A DNA stretch of 64,000 bases from Nitzschia sp. pyKryTriq1 (Eukaryota > Bacillariophyta > Bacillariophyceae > Bacillariales > Bacillariaceae). A program made the translations under genes and the position numbers. Each line of letters starts with the position of its first letter. Within the stretch, counting starts at the first letter, position 1. The notes beneath the pieces are model-generated. The model was not told where the DNA came from, did not search any database, and saw only the letters and a list, made by a program, of their open reading frames with translations. Shown here in pieces: positions 32,221 to 42,992 of the stretch. The DNA lies in NCBI GenBank assembly GCA_956465555.1, contig OY101117.1, positions 2,542,001-2,606,000 on the forward strand. The letters are read 5' to 3'.

Positions 32221-32702
32221 GTGGCGAAAAAGATATGAGATCGCGATGGAAAAAGATACCACGCGTCTGTTCGCTGTTCGCTATCTATGCAATCGGAGGA
32301 ATCAAATACGTGATTCATTCTTTTTCAATCGAGAAACCTCTCTACTACTACTAGCAGAAGTAAGAGGGGTAGTACAAGTACAATACGAGTGTCCAAGAGA
32401 CGTCGATTTTCCTTTCTATTGATTGGGAGAACAATGCTAGAGAATCACTTTCTACAGGCTCAAAAGGAAGATAAACTTGTCAACCGGTTTGTGATGCTAG
32501 CTTTAAAAAAGGAGCATAATCTAGTGGTGGACGAGATGGTTCATTTTGCGGCGCTTTGTCCGGTGGCAACTGACAGCGCAGTAGGAGTGAGCGGCGGCTC
32601 GATTCAACACCGACACGCACCTTTGTTGAGCTTGTTAGTACGAACGCTCCGAGCATGCCAGACAAATATAATACAGTACGAATACTACCACGAGTAGCTT
32701 GT
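32003..32702. repeat. Intergenic region with a (CGT)12 tract
   Basis: A perfect trinucleotide run of about 12 CGT units lies at 32185-32220. The rest of the 700 bp between the sulfotransferase start and the cytochrome c6-like 3' end has no recognisable gene; open frames through the CGT run are Ser- or Arg-runs without family features. Confidence 0.6.
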
Positions 32703-33329
32703 TCACCACTTGTTGCCCAATGCTTGGTCCGAAATATAACTTGTCACGTCCAAAATATTTGATTCGGATAGTTTTCCACCTGGAACACTTGGAAAGTTGA
32801 GCAGCTTATGAACGAAACTGTCGGTAAAAAACTTTTGAAGGGCAGCTTGGTCGGCCGAACCCAAGTTCTTGACCAGATCCTTCTCTTGCAGTGTTTTGGC
32901 CGGTTGCATCATGTTTTCACCGCCTCGATGGCAAGAAGCACAGTTGTTGTTGAAGAGAATCGCTCCCTGGGAAATATTTCCCTCATTTGCCGAGGCCAAC
33001 AATGGCAAAGATACTACGATGGATATGGTGAGGAGAATCGAAAGGAGAGAGGCAATAACGCTGCCTCGGGGAGGTGGCGCTTGCTTTCGAAAAGCCGACC
33101 CATTGCGTTGCCAAGTGTTGTCACGCACATTGTTATCGCAACTCAGCCCAACAATATCGTGTCCGGCGTCCTCTGCTTGAAATTCAAAGGCTGAAACAGT
33201 AGTGCGAGCACTAGTAGAACGCTTGGCGGCTACCGGCGGAAGGAAAGCTCTCTGTTCCAGCAGTGGCCTACCGGCACCCACAGACCCCACAACCAGTGCC
33301 ATGTAGAAGACGCATGAATATGAATGCAT
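32703..33329 (-). CDS. Cytochrome c6-like thylakoid lumen protein lacking the expected axial Met
   Basis: The protein is 208 aa. The first 110 residues form a multipart presequence: an ER-type signal (VFYMALVVGSVGAG), a basic Ser/Arg-rich transit segment beginning near RAFLPP, and a second hydrophobic lumenal signal (ASLLSILLTISIVVSLPLLASA). The mature part starts near NEGNISQGAILFNNNCASCH, with the CxxCH haem motif, followed by RGGENMMQPAKTLQ and ending GGKLSESNILDVTSYISDQA, as in cytochrome c6. Cytochrome c6 carries electrons from b6f to photosystem I. Where the family has the axial Met (MPAFGGRL), this protein reads NFPSVPGGKL, so the sixth haem ligand seems changed. It could be a low-potential relative rather than the main carrier. 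Confidence 0.8.
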   Translation of the reverse strand: MHSYSCVFYMALVVGSVGAGRPLLEQRAFLPPVAAKRSTSARTTVSAFEFQAEDAGHDIVGLSCDNNVRDNTWQRNGSAFRKQAPPPRGSVIASLLSILLTISIVVSLPLLASANEGNISQGAILFNNNCASCHRGGENMMQPAKTLQEKDLVKNLGSADQAALQKFFTDSFVHKLLNFPSVPGGKLSESNILDVTSYISDQALGNKW

Positions 33330-33952
33330 TTTTGGGATAGGTTAGACTGCAAGTAGGACAATAGTAGTAAGAACGAGCAGATATGCTGACTATTTATCTT
33401 TCGATACTTCGAGATGTTGTGTTCTGGATTTTTGGATCTTTCGTTTCGGCGGGGGTCGGTGTCATCCATCATTACCGGTACGTTCAAGTACCGTACGTCC
33501 TGTACGAGTATTACTCGTAGATGAGATTATGGCGGTTCTCATCGGGGCCGGTGCGGGTGTCAACGTGATGTCACCACCCTTCCCATCGGGCTGTCGACGG
33601 ACGGGCGACTGAACAACGCTGCTGCGCGCGCGCTCTGCACAAGTACAGATCAGTACAGAGGTAGCTGTTGGCTGTTGGTACCGGTACGGTATATACAAGT
33701 ACGAGCAGTACCGGTAGAGACCCCCTTTCTCATGGTAGTAGTAGATGAGAGCAAGTCAGAAGCTGATAGTATAATAGTAGTTGTACGTAGCCATATGAGT
33801 AGTACCCTCTACTCTCCCTACAACTAGAGCATGAGAACCACAAAGCTAGCCTAGCTACGAGTGGAGCGCGAAGCGATGATGAAACTCCCTACTCACGGAG
33901 ATCTATCCGCTACTGAATGTCTGTACCTGGCAGCATCTCGAAGAATATACGC
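33330..33952. repeat. Intergenic region with GTACCGGTAC and CTAC words
   Basis: This lies upstream of the cytochrome c6-like gene and downstream of HemF. GTACCGGTAC-like words occur at 33474-33515 and 33645-33715, and CTAC/GTAG words from 33735 to 33860. No gene is seen. Confidence 0.5.
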
Positions 33953-35164
33953 TTACTGTACCCAGTCCTTCGGATTTTTGAGAATTTTCATGAGCCTTTC
34001 TTCTTCGCTCCCCTCTTCGATTTTGTGATTGTATTCCCACGCTATCAGAGGTGGAGCACTAACCATGACACCCTCAACTCGTGGATTCACATTGGCCAGT
34101 CCAAACTTGACCCCACGATCATATAGCAAATTGAATTCAAGATATCTACGGGCAAACAACACAAGTGAGTCAGGAAACGATGGTACACCAACTACTGAGC
34201 CCTCCTTCGTCAGTCGGTCGTACCTTCCCCGTCGTAACAGCTGCCATTGCTTTTGCTTCTCAGAAAAGGACAATTTTCGCCGCTCCTCGACGATCGGTAG
34301 CCACGATGGCATCCATGCCTCTGCCACACTTTTTACAAAAGGTAGAGCATAAGCCTCGGTGGCCGGCATGTCATCGAAAAAGATCCCGCCGGTTCCGCGA
34401 TGCTCGTCTCTTGCAGGGAGGTAAAAGTAGTCATCACACGATTCTTTCAAATTTTGGTAGGAGAATTCTTCTGGATTGTTGCTGCATAAGTCTCTGTACA
34501 TTTTGTGGAAAAACTCCACATCCTCGTCAAAGAGATAATACGGTGTGAGATCCGCACCCCCGCCGAACCAAGCCATCTCCGATGTATCTGACTGGACGAA
34601 GAACACTCGAACGTCGCTTCGAAAGGTCGGAACCATCGGACTTCTGGAATGCAGTACAATGCTCAAGGCAGCCGCGTAATAAACATCACCGGCTTGTATA
34701 TTCAGGTCTTGGCGTGAGCGAATCGCGGCTGCCCTCTCTGCAGAGAGAACGCCTCTGCGGATGAGAGTCAATGAGCAAGCCCCCTTTTCTACGACATCTC
34801 CACCTTGTAGCACCCGTGTGATACCGCCACTAAGCACATCCTTTTCATTTGATTCATCAAAGACTCCCCAGGTATCTCTGGTGAATTTTTTCCCTGATCC
34901 GTCCATCTCCTCAATTTGTTGAATAATCTTGCTTTGTGTGGATTTCAAAAAGTCCAAGAAATCATCAAACACGTTGGAAGCGTCCAATTTCATTGCTTGG
35001 GGCGCTTGTATTGTGTCGACTTTATCAGCTCCAGACGAGCCATATACAACTGTTCCCTTTGCAGATGGGCTTGAATGAAATGAAGGATTTGGTGTCCATG
35101 AATCCACTGGCCCAAGGGCTATGGACAGGGCCAAGAAAATACTTGCAAGATTGACGAAAGTCAT
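33953..35164 (-). CDS. hemF: Oxygen-dependent coproporphyrinogen III oxidase, plastid-targeted
   Basis: Exon 1 is 35164-34224 and exon 2 is 34145-33953. The start at 35164 gives a clean signal peptide (MTFVNLASIFLALSIALGPVDS) followed by W-T-P-N-P-S-F, a plausible diatom plastid motif; an in-frame ATG at 35209 would add 15 residues. The enzyme converts coproporphyrinogen III to protoporphyrinogen IX in haem and chlorophyll synthesis. Landmarks are VRVFFVQSD, MAWFGGGADLTPYYL, DEHRGTGGIFFDD and, across the splice, LLRRG|RYLEFNLLYDRGVKFGL, ending with APPLIAWEYNH. The intron (34223-34146, GTACGA to CGTAG) is 78 nt, divisible by three and free of in-frame stops, so an unspliced reading stays open with 26 extra residues. 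Splicing restores the family consensus exactly. Confidence 0.92.
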   Translation of the reverse strand: MTFVNLASIFLALSIALGPVDSWTPNPSFHSSPSAKGTVVYGSSGADKVDTIQAPQAMKLDASNVFDDFLDFLKSTQSKIIQQIEEMDGSGKKFTRDTWGVFDESNEKDVLSGGITRVLQGGDVVEKGACSLTLIRRGVLSAERAAAIRSRQDLNIQAGDVYYAAALSIVLHSRSPMVPTFRSDVRVFFVQSDTSEMAWFGGGADLTPYYLFDEDVEFFHKMYRDLCSNNPEEFSYQNLKESCDDYFYLPARDEHRGTGGIFFDDMPATEAYALPFVKSVAEAWMPSWLPIVEERRKLSFSEKQKQWQLLRRGRYDRLTKEGSVVGVPSFPDSLVLFARRYLEFNLLYDRGVKFGLANVNPRVEGVMVSAPPLIAWEYNHKIEEGSEEERLMKILKNPKDWVQ

Positions 35165-35791
35165 TGGCAGCGGGAGAACAACAATGCTCCTCTTGCTGGA
35201 TACAAACAAATATCCGATAAGTTCTTTAATAAACCCTTTGATTCGAGCTAAAAGGTTTCACAATGTTGGTTGGGCCTGGATTGTTGCGATGACGGCAATG
35301 TAAGGTTCAATACAAGTACGAGCAGCAATAGTGCTTTGCTACGATGGGATGCATTATGTCTTGCCCTCCATCACATCGACTTCCTGCCGTGGTGAATACG
35401 TAAGAAGTGCGTGCGTTAAACAGCGCATAGCGGTACAGTACCAGTACCAGTACCGGTACCGGTACCGGTACCGGTACCGGTACCGGTACTGTACTTGTAC
35501 CTTGTACCGGTACGTGTATGTACGTCATTCATCGGCACTCATCAGACCGACACCCTGCTGACGCAAGTACCGGTAGTAATAACAACAATAATAAGGGGTA
35601 TCATGACGACTCACTCGACTTGACGACGACTCGCGACTTTGGGACTCGGGATTGATTCAGTCTGGAATAATCTACATAGCTACAGATCCGGCAGATGGCG
35701 GCTATGACTGGAACTTATTTTGAAGAATCATCATCGCGGCGAAAAATAAGACTACAACCATCCTACCGATTCATAATATCGCACGTACACA
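35165..35791. repeat. Intergenic region with a (GGTACC)n tandem array
   Basis: About six perfect GGTACC units run at 35452-35490 within a wider GTAC-rich tract (35432-35520). It lies about 270 bp upstream of the HemF start and 270 bp downstream of the next minus-strand gene. No gene is seen. Confidence 0.65.
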
Positions 35792-36643
35792 TCAAAGATA
35801 AATGGATCTTGCAGCAGTGTTGTTGACATAATATCCGACGTGTTGTACTTCCATAATCTGGGGTAGCACGAATAGCCCAAATAGTGCTCCCACGCCAAAC
35901 AAGGCCACACCAAACATCACGCTGGTAAAGGAATTCTTAATCGATGCAGAACCGTGTCCTGTCTGGCAGGAAACCAATTTGGACCCTACTCTTGTTTGTG
36001 AGCCGTCATTCCCGGTCGAGACTGCTTCTCCGTGAATGTATCCATCTTCTGGTTTCGGGACAATGGTTACGTTAGGGTTTCGTAGCTGGGCCACGGAAGG
36101 CAATCCATCAATCGAGAAAGAATTGTTGTAGAGACAATAATCTTTCATTCCTTCCATGCCTTTTCGTTCTGCATATTCGTCTAGTGTAGTGCGCGTCTTT
36201 TGATACGTCATGACGGGGAGGCTGTAACCGCAGCTGGATGAAATTCGTTCGACAGTCAGGATAAAGATAGATCGAAAGCCTGGACTCTGTGTGAGTGAAT
36301 CGGGAAACTTCTCCAGTAGACTCTTGTCGGCATTTTCTTTTATAATCAGTTCCGCAGCTCCGTACAGACGAAGTATCTTGGGCGGTCCTTCTTCGAGGTT
36401 ACAAAACAAAAGGGTCATGCGGTGATTTTCCAAAACATGAGCAGCCGTCTCAGCTCCACTTCCCGTCAAATCGGCATAGGCAACCTTGTGAGGACCCAGC
36501 ACAACTAATGAGGACCCTGGAGCCTTGGGCGAAAGATTGATGTGGTGTTTAAGATCCAAAGGTGCCGTCGCCACAAAAAAGACCTTTTGCTTTGCAATAA
36601 AGGCGGCCTCGTCCGCTCCAATCTCATCCAGTAGCTTTCCCAT
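35792..36643 (-). CDS. Pyridoxamine 5'-phosphate oxidase-fold (FMN split-barrel) protein with a C-terminal membrane anchor
   Basis: This 283-aa single-exon protein begins with the split-barrel fold of PNPOx-like proteins. Visible elements are VFFVATAPLD, HHINLSPKAPGSSL, VAYADLTGSGAETAAHVLEN, RMTLLFCNLEEGPPKILRLYGAAELI and FILTVERISSSCGYSLPVMTY. Such proteins bind FMN or related cofactors and reduce or store various substrates; this is not the B6 biosynthetic enzyme on length or motif grounds. A linker of about 75 residues leads to one hydrophobic helix near residues 240-262 (SVMFGVALFGVGALFGLFVLP), suggesting tail anchoring with the domain in the cytosol. There is no N-terminal signal. Confidence 0.8.
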   Translation of the reverse strand: MGKLLDEIGADEAAFIAKQKVFFVATAPLDLKHHINLSPKAPGSSLVVLGPHKVAYADLTGSGAETAAHVLENHRMTLLFCNLEEGPPKILRLYGAAELIIKENADKSLLEKFPDSLTQSPGFRSIFILTVERISSSCGYSLPVMTYQKTRTTLDEYAERKGMEGMKDYCLYNNSFSIDGLPSVAQLRNPNVTIVPKPEDGYIHGEAVSTGNDGSQTRVGSKLVSCQTGHGSASIKNSFTSVMFGVALFGVGALFGLFVLPQIMEVQHVGYYVNNTAARSIYL

Positions 36644-36788
36644 GACAGATGATATTCAAATATATGGAGCTCAAAGAACGTAGTCTGAAGTCGGTACTCG
36701 TACCGTATACGCTTTTCACAAAGCGATGTGCTTTCTGTTCTTGGTCGTTCTTTGGTCTTTGGAAAACAAAAGATCGAAACCCGCGGCG

Positions 36789-36802
36789 CCCCCCCCCCCC
36801 CC
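36789..36802. repeat. Homopolymer run of 14 C
   Basis: A run of 14 cytosines (14 guanines on the gene strand) lies about 145 bp upstream of the ATG at 36643 in a short GC-rich patch. It is probably slippage-prone and its exact length may be unreliable. Confidence 0.7.
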
Positions 36803-37184
36803 GGCGGAAGAAAAAGATCCGTTTTTGACTGAAACGACCATTGTCCTCTGACGTCACAGGGGACTGAAACATCTCGTGATTGGTGTCATCAAGGTGATGT
36901 CAATAATCGAGCCAAGTTTGAAAGAAGTGTCATTTGCGTTTTTCGAGCTTCGAGCTTCGCGATAAGATGCATCTCTTCGCATCGTTCTGATGGGATGAAA
37001 TGCTCCGAACCCTCTTCATCATCACCGACATCGTGGATGATTGTTGATGTACAAGCTAAGTACTTCGACAGGTTGCTAGAGATGTCATCCTGCTTTTCTC
37101 TGAACATGCAAAAAAGGCAGCAAGAAGCAAAATGTCGGTTAGACTGTAACGAACCATTTCTTTTGAAGAATCCAAGAGCCGAAA

Positions 37185-38922
37185 ATGTCGATACAAATAA
37201 TATGGCAATTGGTGGCGATGGTTGTATTGTATGCCCAAAGCATGCTCGCTTTTGTTCCTCTTTCGACGCATCGCCAAGGGACTTTATGCTCCACCACCAT
37301 CAGGACTCGTAATTTCTGCCCGACGAGATGTGCCGATCATCACCATCATTTGAAGGCAGACGACGATTTGCGCCTTCTAGTTCTAGTGGAACCATCACCC
37401 TTTACTTATGTTTGCGGGTATTCTAACCGATTTCAAGAATTATTTCGATACTTGCAACAACGCCAACAACGTGGTAATCGTGGTCACGACGACAACGTAG
37501 ACACCTCGAGAAGAACTACTAGTAGTACGGAGGTTGAGATTGTGACGGTCGAAGTGGTAGAAACAAATCCAAGGAAAATTCCTCACGATCGGTTTGGATT
37601 TCCAATTCACTACACTCGAGGCTTTCGTTTTTGGTTTTACAAACGCATGAGCTTATCCTGGGACTGGACCTGTCAAGTTCTTCGTCGTATCTGGAAATTT
37701 CGCCCGAATCTGTTACATGTGACCAGTCCGTAAGTGTAATGTACTGTACGGAAGGTGGGAGGTGGAAGTGACACTAAGATCCATCTGCCAATCAGGTTGT
37801 CCCTCATGTATGTTCTTGGTTTCTGGTTTCCTACCTACTAGGGGATTCTTTGTGGTCCCAGCATTGTGCTACGCCAGGCTATTCCAAATTCCAGCAGTGT
37901 TCAGTTACCATACCCATATTCCGGTTTATATTCCCTCCTACCTACCCTCGTGGCTGGCTCCCATGGTGGTCCCGGTCATTTGGTGGTGGATCCGTTTCAC
38001 GCATTCTTTAGCGGATCTCACCTTGGTGACTTCCAAGGTCATTCAGGAGGAATTTCATATGCATGGAATCCAAAATGTACAAGTATGGCAAAAGGGGGTT
38101 GATACCGATCGATTTCACCCGCGACACTATTCGGAGAACATGCGCCGTCGAATGATCTTTCCCGACATCCCTCCGGTCCAGAAAACAGTAGAAATCCCGG
38201 AAGCCATTCAAAAAATGACAGCACTTCCACCAGCCTTTGCCGAGGGATCTAGTAGTAGTTTGACTCAACATGATGACAAGCGTGAGGACCCCGCTGCACC
38301 GCTGCTTCTCCTGTACGTGGGCAGACTCGCGGCCGAGAAGCGGATCGAAAAAATCAAGACGGTGTTGGAGCATACACCTAATGCGGATCTTTGTATCGTC
38401 GGGACTGGTCCACATGAAGACTTTTTGCGGCACTATTTTGCAAACACGTCCACGGTATTTCTGGGGGAATTGCATGGGACAGAACTCAGTCAGGCCTACG
38501 CATCTGCGGACATCTTTGTGTTTCCCAGTGACAGCGAGACCTTGGGCTTTGTCGTCCTGGAGGCCATGGCTAGTGAGATACCAGTGGTGGCAGCGAACGC
38601 AGGAGGTCTACCAAATATCATCATGGACGACGCCAATACTAATGCAACCAACATCAACACCGGCTTTTTGGTCGATCGGGATGAAGATTATACGAGATTT
38701 GTGCGGCAGTTGGGCGAGGACAAGGAGCTCCGAAAACGGATCGCATCTGCGGGTCGACGATCCGCAGAACGATGGACATGGAATGCTTCGATGGCGCAAC
38801 TGTGCGATGATCACTACAAGAGAGCACAAAGGAATTTTGACCAAACATGGCACGTCCGCTGGAGTCGAAGTCTGAAACGTGGTATTTACAAGTTAAGAAG
38901 CCTATTCGGAATGGTTACGTGA
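37185..38922 (+). CDS. SQD2: Sulfoquinovosyltransferase-like (SQD2-type) GT4 glycosyltransferase, plastid-targeted
   Basis: Exon 1 is 37185-37729 and exon 2 is 37842-38922, giving 541 aa; the junction reads HVTSP|GFFVVPALCYARLF. The N-terminus is a signal peptide (IIWQLVAMVVLYAQSMLA) followed by FVPLST, matching the ASAF plastid pattern. The GT4 fold follows: LVLVEPSPFTYVCGYSNRF, FSYHTHIPVYIPSY, WQKGVDTDRFHPR, LLYVGRLAAEKR, ADLCIVGTGPHE, and the C-terminal nucleotide-sugar site FVFPSDSETLGFVVLEAMAS. SQD2 joins UDP-sulfoquinovose to diacylglycerol to make the thylakoid sulfolipid SQDG. The HTHIPVY and KGVDTDRFHP blocks favour this assignment over other GT4 enzymes, though a related lipid glycosyltransferase cannot be excluded. 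Confidence 0.87.
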
Positions 38923-38961
38923 CAACGTAGCTAGTAGGTATCAACTCTAAAGCGATTTTAT

Positions 38962-41137
38962 TTATGGATCCCTGACATAGTCTTTCAACGAAGAGAAATT
39001 AAGGCCCGATTGGATCTGAGGATCCGATTCAAAAATGGCTATGATCGGTTCCACAATGGTGGTCTTCGCAGAGTCCTTGCTGCTAGCTTCCACCTGGAGA
39101 CTCAGAACTGGGTCATGCAATGACTTCCGAAGCATGAAGAAGGACCCTTCGCTGCCACTGGAAAGTCGAATCCCTTCCAAATTTTCTCGGTCGAGGGACC
39201 AGCCTGGTATGGAACTGCATCGGGCCTCGATCTCAAGGGCGGCGTAGTCGAAGAGTAGCGACGTACTCTCAAGAGTACCATCGACTGGAGACATTCGAAT
39301 TTCGGTGACTTCGCTCATCTCTTTCATACCTTCCAAGAGGCTCAGGAGGGATGTATTTGGGTTCTTGGCCTTTTCTCGTGCAAGAAGTCCAACTGTTTTG
39401 ACAGCCGTGTATGTTCCATCATCCAGGTAGTCGTTTTCCTTCAAGGCACAGTGTCCGGATGTTTCAATTGCAACCTCCGCATTCGCCTCCCCACTTTCCG
39501 ACAGACTTTTCGCTCGATGAATGACATTGGCATATCCTTTTACATGCCTCACATGATTCAGCCCAAGGTCGTTTCGTAGAAAGTTGGAGAGACCCTCGGA
39601 AGTCACACTACACGTCACGACTGTGCAGCCAGGGGATTGTCTGGCAAAAATCACCCCCATCAACGCGATCAACCGATTGCGATTGATCGCTTCATAACCA
39701 GAGAGCACACCGTCATCTCCGATAGTCCGGGGTGCCACTAGACCACAGCGATCGGCGTCTGTGATACGAATAGTGGTACAAATGAAGCGAATGAGAGAAG
39801 ACTTGAGGACACATCATGACGCAAATCACAATGTGGGTAAATTTTCTTTTCACAGGAGCCTTACCGGTATCAAGGAGTATCCCAAGATCTGCATTTGCCG
39901 CTTCACAGACTCGGATCGTCTGCTCAATCATCGACGGGTTCTCTGGATTTGGAATACCAGCCGGGAATTGGCCATCTGGTTCAGTATTGATTGATGCCGA
40001 GACGTCTGCTCCAAGATCTTCCAGAACTCTCTTGAAAAATCCACCAGAACCATTTCCTGAATTCAACACAAGTTTCAGGCCACCTAGAGCCTTCTTTGGG
40101 TCCCCCTTTGCGTTATCTCCCATGACCTCTCGAACGAGAGCAGCCTTCAGCTCCGAAGCATAGTACGGCATCCAGTCCACCCACTCGGAACAGAAAACAG
40201 CATCTCTTCCACTCGTCGGAGGAATAGTCGCCTGGTCGTACCAGCCAATCGAATGCTGTTGTGCCAACGAAACTAGCGTCTTGATTTGAGACTTTTCAAA
40301 GCCTCCATCTGCGGTGAAAAACTTCATGCCATTCTTATCCGCCGGCAAATGAGAGGCAGTGATCATGACACCTCCATCACAAAGAGAAGACCTGAAATAT
40401 CAGTAAAAGTAGAACTTGTAGGTTCAGCACTGACTGTATCTGATCGACGGCATCACACGCACAGCCATATTGTTGAATATCTTGCGCCTCACTCACCTAC
40501 AGAACTCAAACATGGATGGTGTACTGGCCAACCCTGTGTACACCACGCGGGCTCCGCGGACACTCTCAGCCCCCCGCGCAAAAGCATCTGCGATAGCCAC
40601 TCCATGGGGACGCGGATCCCTTCCTACGCAAAGAACGATATCTCGATCATCATCGTTCGCCCGCCCTGCATTTTGACTTTGCTGCTGCTGCTGCTTCATC
40701 ATGGAAGCAAAGGCAAAGCCAAGACAATGCGCGGCAAACGGTGTCAGAGCAGGCACATTGTTCTCGTTTCGAATCGCCTTGGCCACCGCTGCCACACTGC
40801 CCCTCCTTGGATGATCCACGAATTTTCCTCGAATATCGGATCCTGACTCCAGTTGTGCAAAGCTCCTGTGAATGATACTCAGACCTGGAGGTAGATTAAC
40901 ATCATCACACTCAGATGACGATGATGAGAAGAATTTATGTAGAAAGTCATCGGAACCAGTGGCAACTTTTGCCTGATCCGCCGACGAAGAAGATCGTAGG
41001 GATAACGAAGACCGATGCGGATGCCAAAAGGCGGAATTTCCAAACGCCAACGCAATATTGACCGTGATCGCCACCACAATCAGACGGCGCAAAGCTCCTT
41101 GACTGTCAAGAATCAACATCCTGTCTTGGAATTTCAT
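38962..41137 (-). CDS. Phosphohexomutase (PGM/PMM superfamily), presequence-bearing
   Basis: Exons are 41137-40497, 40391-39865 and 39758-38962, giving 654 aa; junctions FC|RSSLCDGG and LLDT|DADRCG are in frame. The N-terminus has a hydrophobic segment (IVVAITVNIALAFGN) followed by SAFWHPHR, an ASAFxP-type plastid motif, then a Ser-rich stretch. All superfamily sites are present: the phosphoserine loop ITASHLPADKNG, the metal loop DTDADR, the sugar-binding IETSGH and a C-terminal phosphate site RLSSGSEGSF. The reaction is intramolecular phosphate transfer on a hexose (glucose, mannose or related). Sequence alone does not say which. An alternative start 15 nt downstream (41122) exists. Confidence 0.88.
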
Positions 41138-41948
41138 ATTTTTGCTTGGTGGTGTGATGAGAGTAATTCACTCTTTCTCGTCGAAACTTCGTTTTGGAAA
41201 ATGAACGCAAATGGAAGATTTGTTGCGACGCGATTTCGTTTTGGATGGATCCTGTTCAACAGGGTATCCGTCCCGATTCTCTCTTGCTGCTTCTTTGCTC
41301 TCTACTAGCCAGTACTAGTAGAGAGGAGTACCAGTAGTGAGGGTTCTGCAATGATTGATTGATGGATGGTGTACCGGTACTATATGGGTGATAGGTGATG
41401 GATGTTTTGTGATGGATCGGTCGTTTTTTGCCATCTGGCGCCATCACACTCGATCGCTGGTTGGCCCGCTCTTTCGATCTTTGTTCCTCATGTTCCTTGA
41501 CGGGCGATGGTCGGTCGGTCTTCGCCATTTTGAATTGCAGTCGTCGATGCGACTGACGGACAGACTAGCTCGTAGCGAATACTGTAAGATCTTTTTTCAT
41601 GTCTCTTCACTCTAATCCATACGTACTAGTAGTAGTCTACTGAGTGGTGTGGCTATTTTCGTTCGCCGGCACAAGAGAGATAATTCATTGGTCATTGCTC
41701 TCGAGCATCAAGGTGGTAGCTAAATTAGACAGTGCACTTTTTTGCTGCTTTACGGTATACTAGTAGTCCGAGTAGACTACGAACAATACCAGAGACTCTA
41801 ATACTAGTAGCTAGAGAGACTGTTGTAGCAAAACATTCTCTAGCTCTATCTTGTCGCCGTATCGAACCAATAGAACTCCAAAGTACGCACAATATTATGT
41901 CCACAATCAAAATCGATGCAAACATTTTGAAATGAAAACCATGGCCTA
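41138..41948. other. Intergenic region rich in CTACTAGTAG palindromes
   Basis: About 810 bp lie upstream of the phosphohexomutase start and downstream of the GPDH 3' end. CTACTAGTAG-like words recur at 41303-41340, 41624-41642 and 41757-41815, and one GTACCGGTAC at 41371. Open frames on both strands show no family features. Confidence 0.5.
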
Positions 41949-42992
41949 CTAATGCTCAGATTTAAGCGGCCTATTCATCAAAAGAATCTGCGCCTCGGCC
42001 GCATTGACTTCTCCGGACAAAAGTTTATGGATGGCCTCGAAAAAGGGTGTATCCAATCCGCATTTCTCGGCGTATGCCACAGCAACTTTTGCCGTCGGCA
42101 CACCCTCCACCGTCTTTTCCCTTAGCAAATCATCTAATGCTTCTCCTTTCATCAGACGTTGGCCCAAGGTTCGATTCCGCGAACGCGATCCAAACGCAGT
42201 CAGCATCAAATCCCCAACTCCACTCAAGCCCGTGATAGTATCTGGATGACCGCCCATGGCAATACACAACGACCTTAGCTCGTTCGATGATCGCGTCACA
42301 TAGGCTGCCAAGGTGTTAATTCCAAACCCAGCACCTTCAATCATACCAGCACCTACTGCCAGGGGATTTTTCAATGCCCCACCGAGCTGAACACCCACTA
42401 GATCTTGTGAAGAGTAGATTCGAAAGGTCAAACTCGACATGGCACGTTGGATCTTGACAGCATGGTAGAGAAGTTTGGAGGCAACGACAACTGCTGTCGG
42501 CATGTCTTGCATAATTTCGACCGCAAAACTTGGCCCGCTCAGAACCGCATAAGGTTGGTCCGGTCGATCCATGGCCTCCAAGACCGCATCGGAAAGTAGT
42601 TGCTCCGTTGGCACATATAGACCTTTTGCGGTATTACATACGATAGTCTCCTTTTCAATGAACGCCACATTTTGCCGACAAAAGTCAGGAACTCTCTGCG
42701 CTGGCAGTGCCAATAGCAAAATGGCTGCCCCTTGGCAGGCCTCTTCGAGCGAATTTGTGGGTGTGATATTTTCGGGTAAATCAAAGTCTTCCATCCCGTA
42801 CTTGGGATTTCGCCGCGTCTCCTTCATTGTCTGCACTTGGTCCTCATCGCGGGCCCACAGCACGACTTGATGCCCTCGTCGCGCCGCTACCGTCGCCATG
42901 CTCGTTCCAAAGGCGCCGGCTCCCAGCACACCAATCTTCAAGACTTCCGAGAATTCCTCGGGCATTCCAGCATTGGAATGTTTTGCCGCCAT
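41949..42992 (-). CDS. NAD(P)+-dependent glycerol-3-phosphate dehydrogenase (GpsA type)
   Basis: This single-exon enzyme is 347 aa, a normal length for the family. The Rossmann motif GVLGAGAFGTSMATVAARRGH lies at about residues 19-39. Other landmarks are NTAKGLYVPTEQLLSD, AVLSGPSFAVEI, the catalytic Lys region LGGALKNPLAVGAGMIEG and GLSGVGDLMLTAFGSRSRNRTLGQ. It interconverts dihydroxyacetone phosphate and glycerol-3-phosphate, feeding glycerolipid synthesis or glycerol storage. The N-terminus (MAAKHSNAGMPEEF) has no obvious signal peptide, so a cytosolic form is likely. Confidence 0.93.
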   Translation of the reverse strand: MAAKHSNAGMPEEFSEVLKIGVLGAGAFGTSMATVAARRGHQVVLWARDEDQVQTMKETRRNPKYGMEDFDLPENITPTNSLEEACQGAAILLLALPAQRVPDFCRQNVAFIEKETIVCNTAKGLYVPTEQLLSDAVLEAMDRPDQPYAVLSGPSFAVEIMQDMPTAVVVASKLLYHAVKIQRAMSSLTFRIYSSQDLVGVQLGGALKNPLAVGAGMIEGAGFGINTLAAYVTRSSNELRSLCIAMGGHPDTITGLSGVGDLMLTAFGSRSRNRTLGQRLMKGEALDDLLREKTVEGVPTAKVAVAYAEKCGLDTPFFEAIHKLLSGEVNAAEAQILLMNRPLKSEH

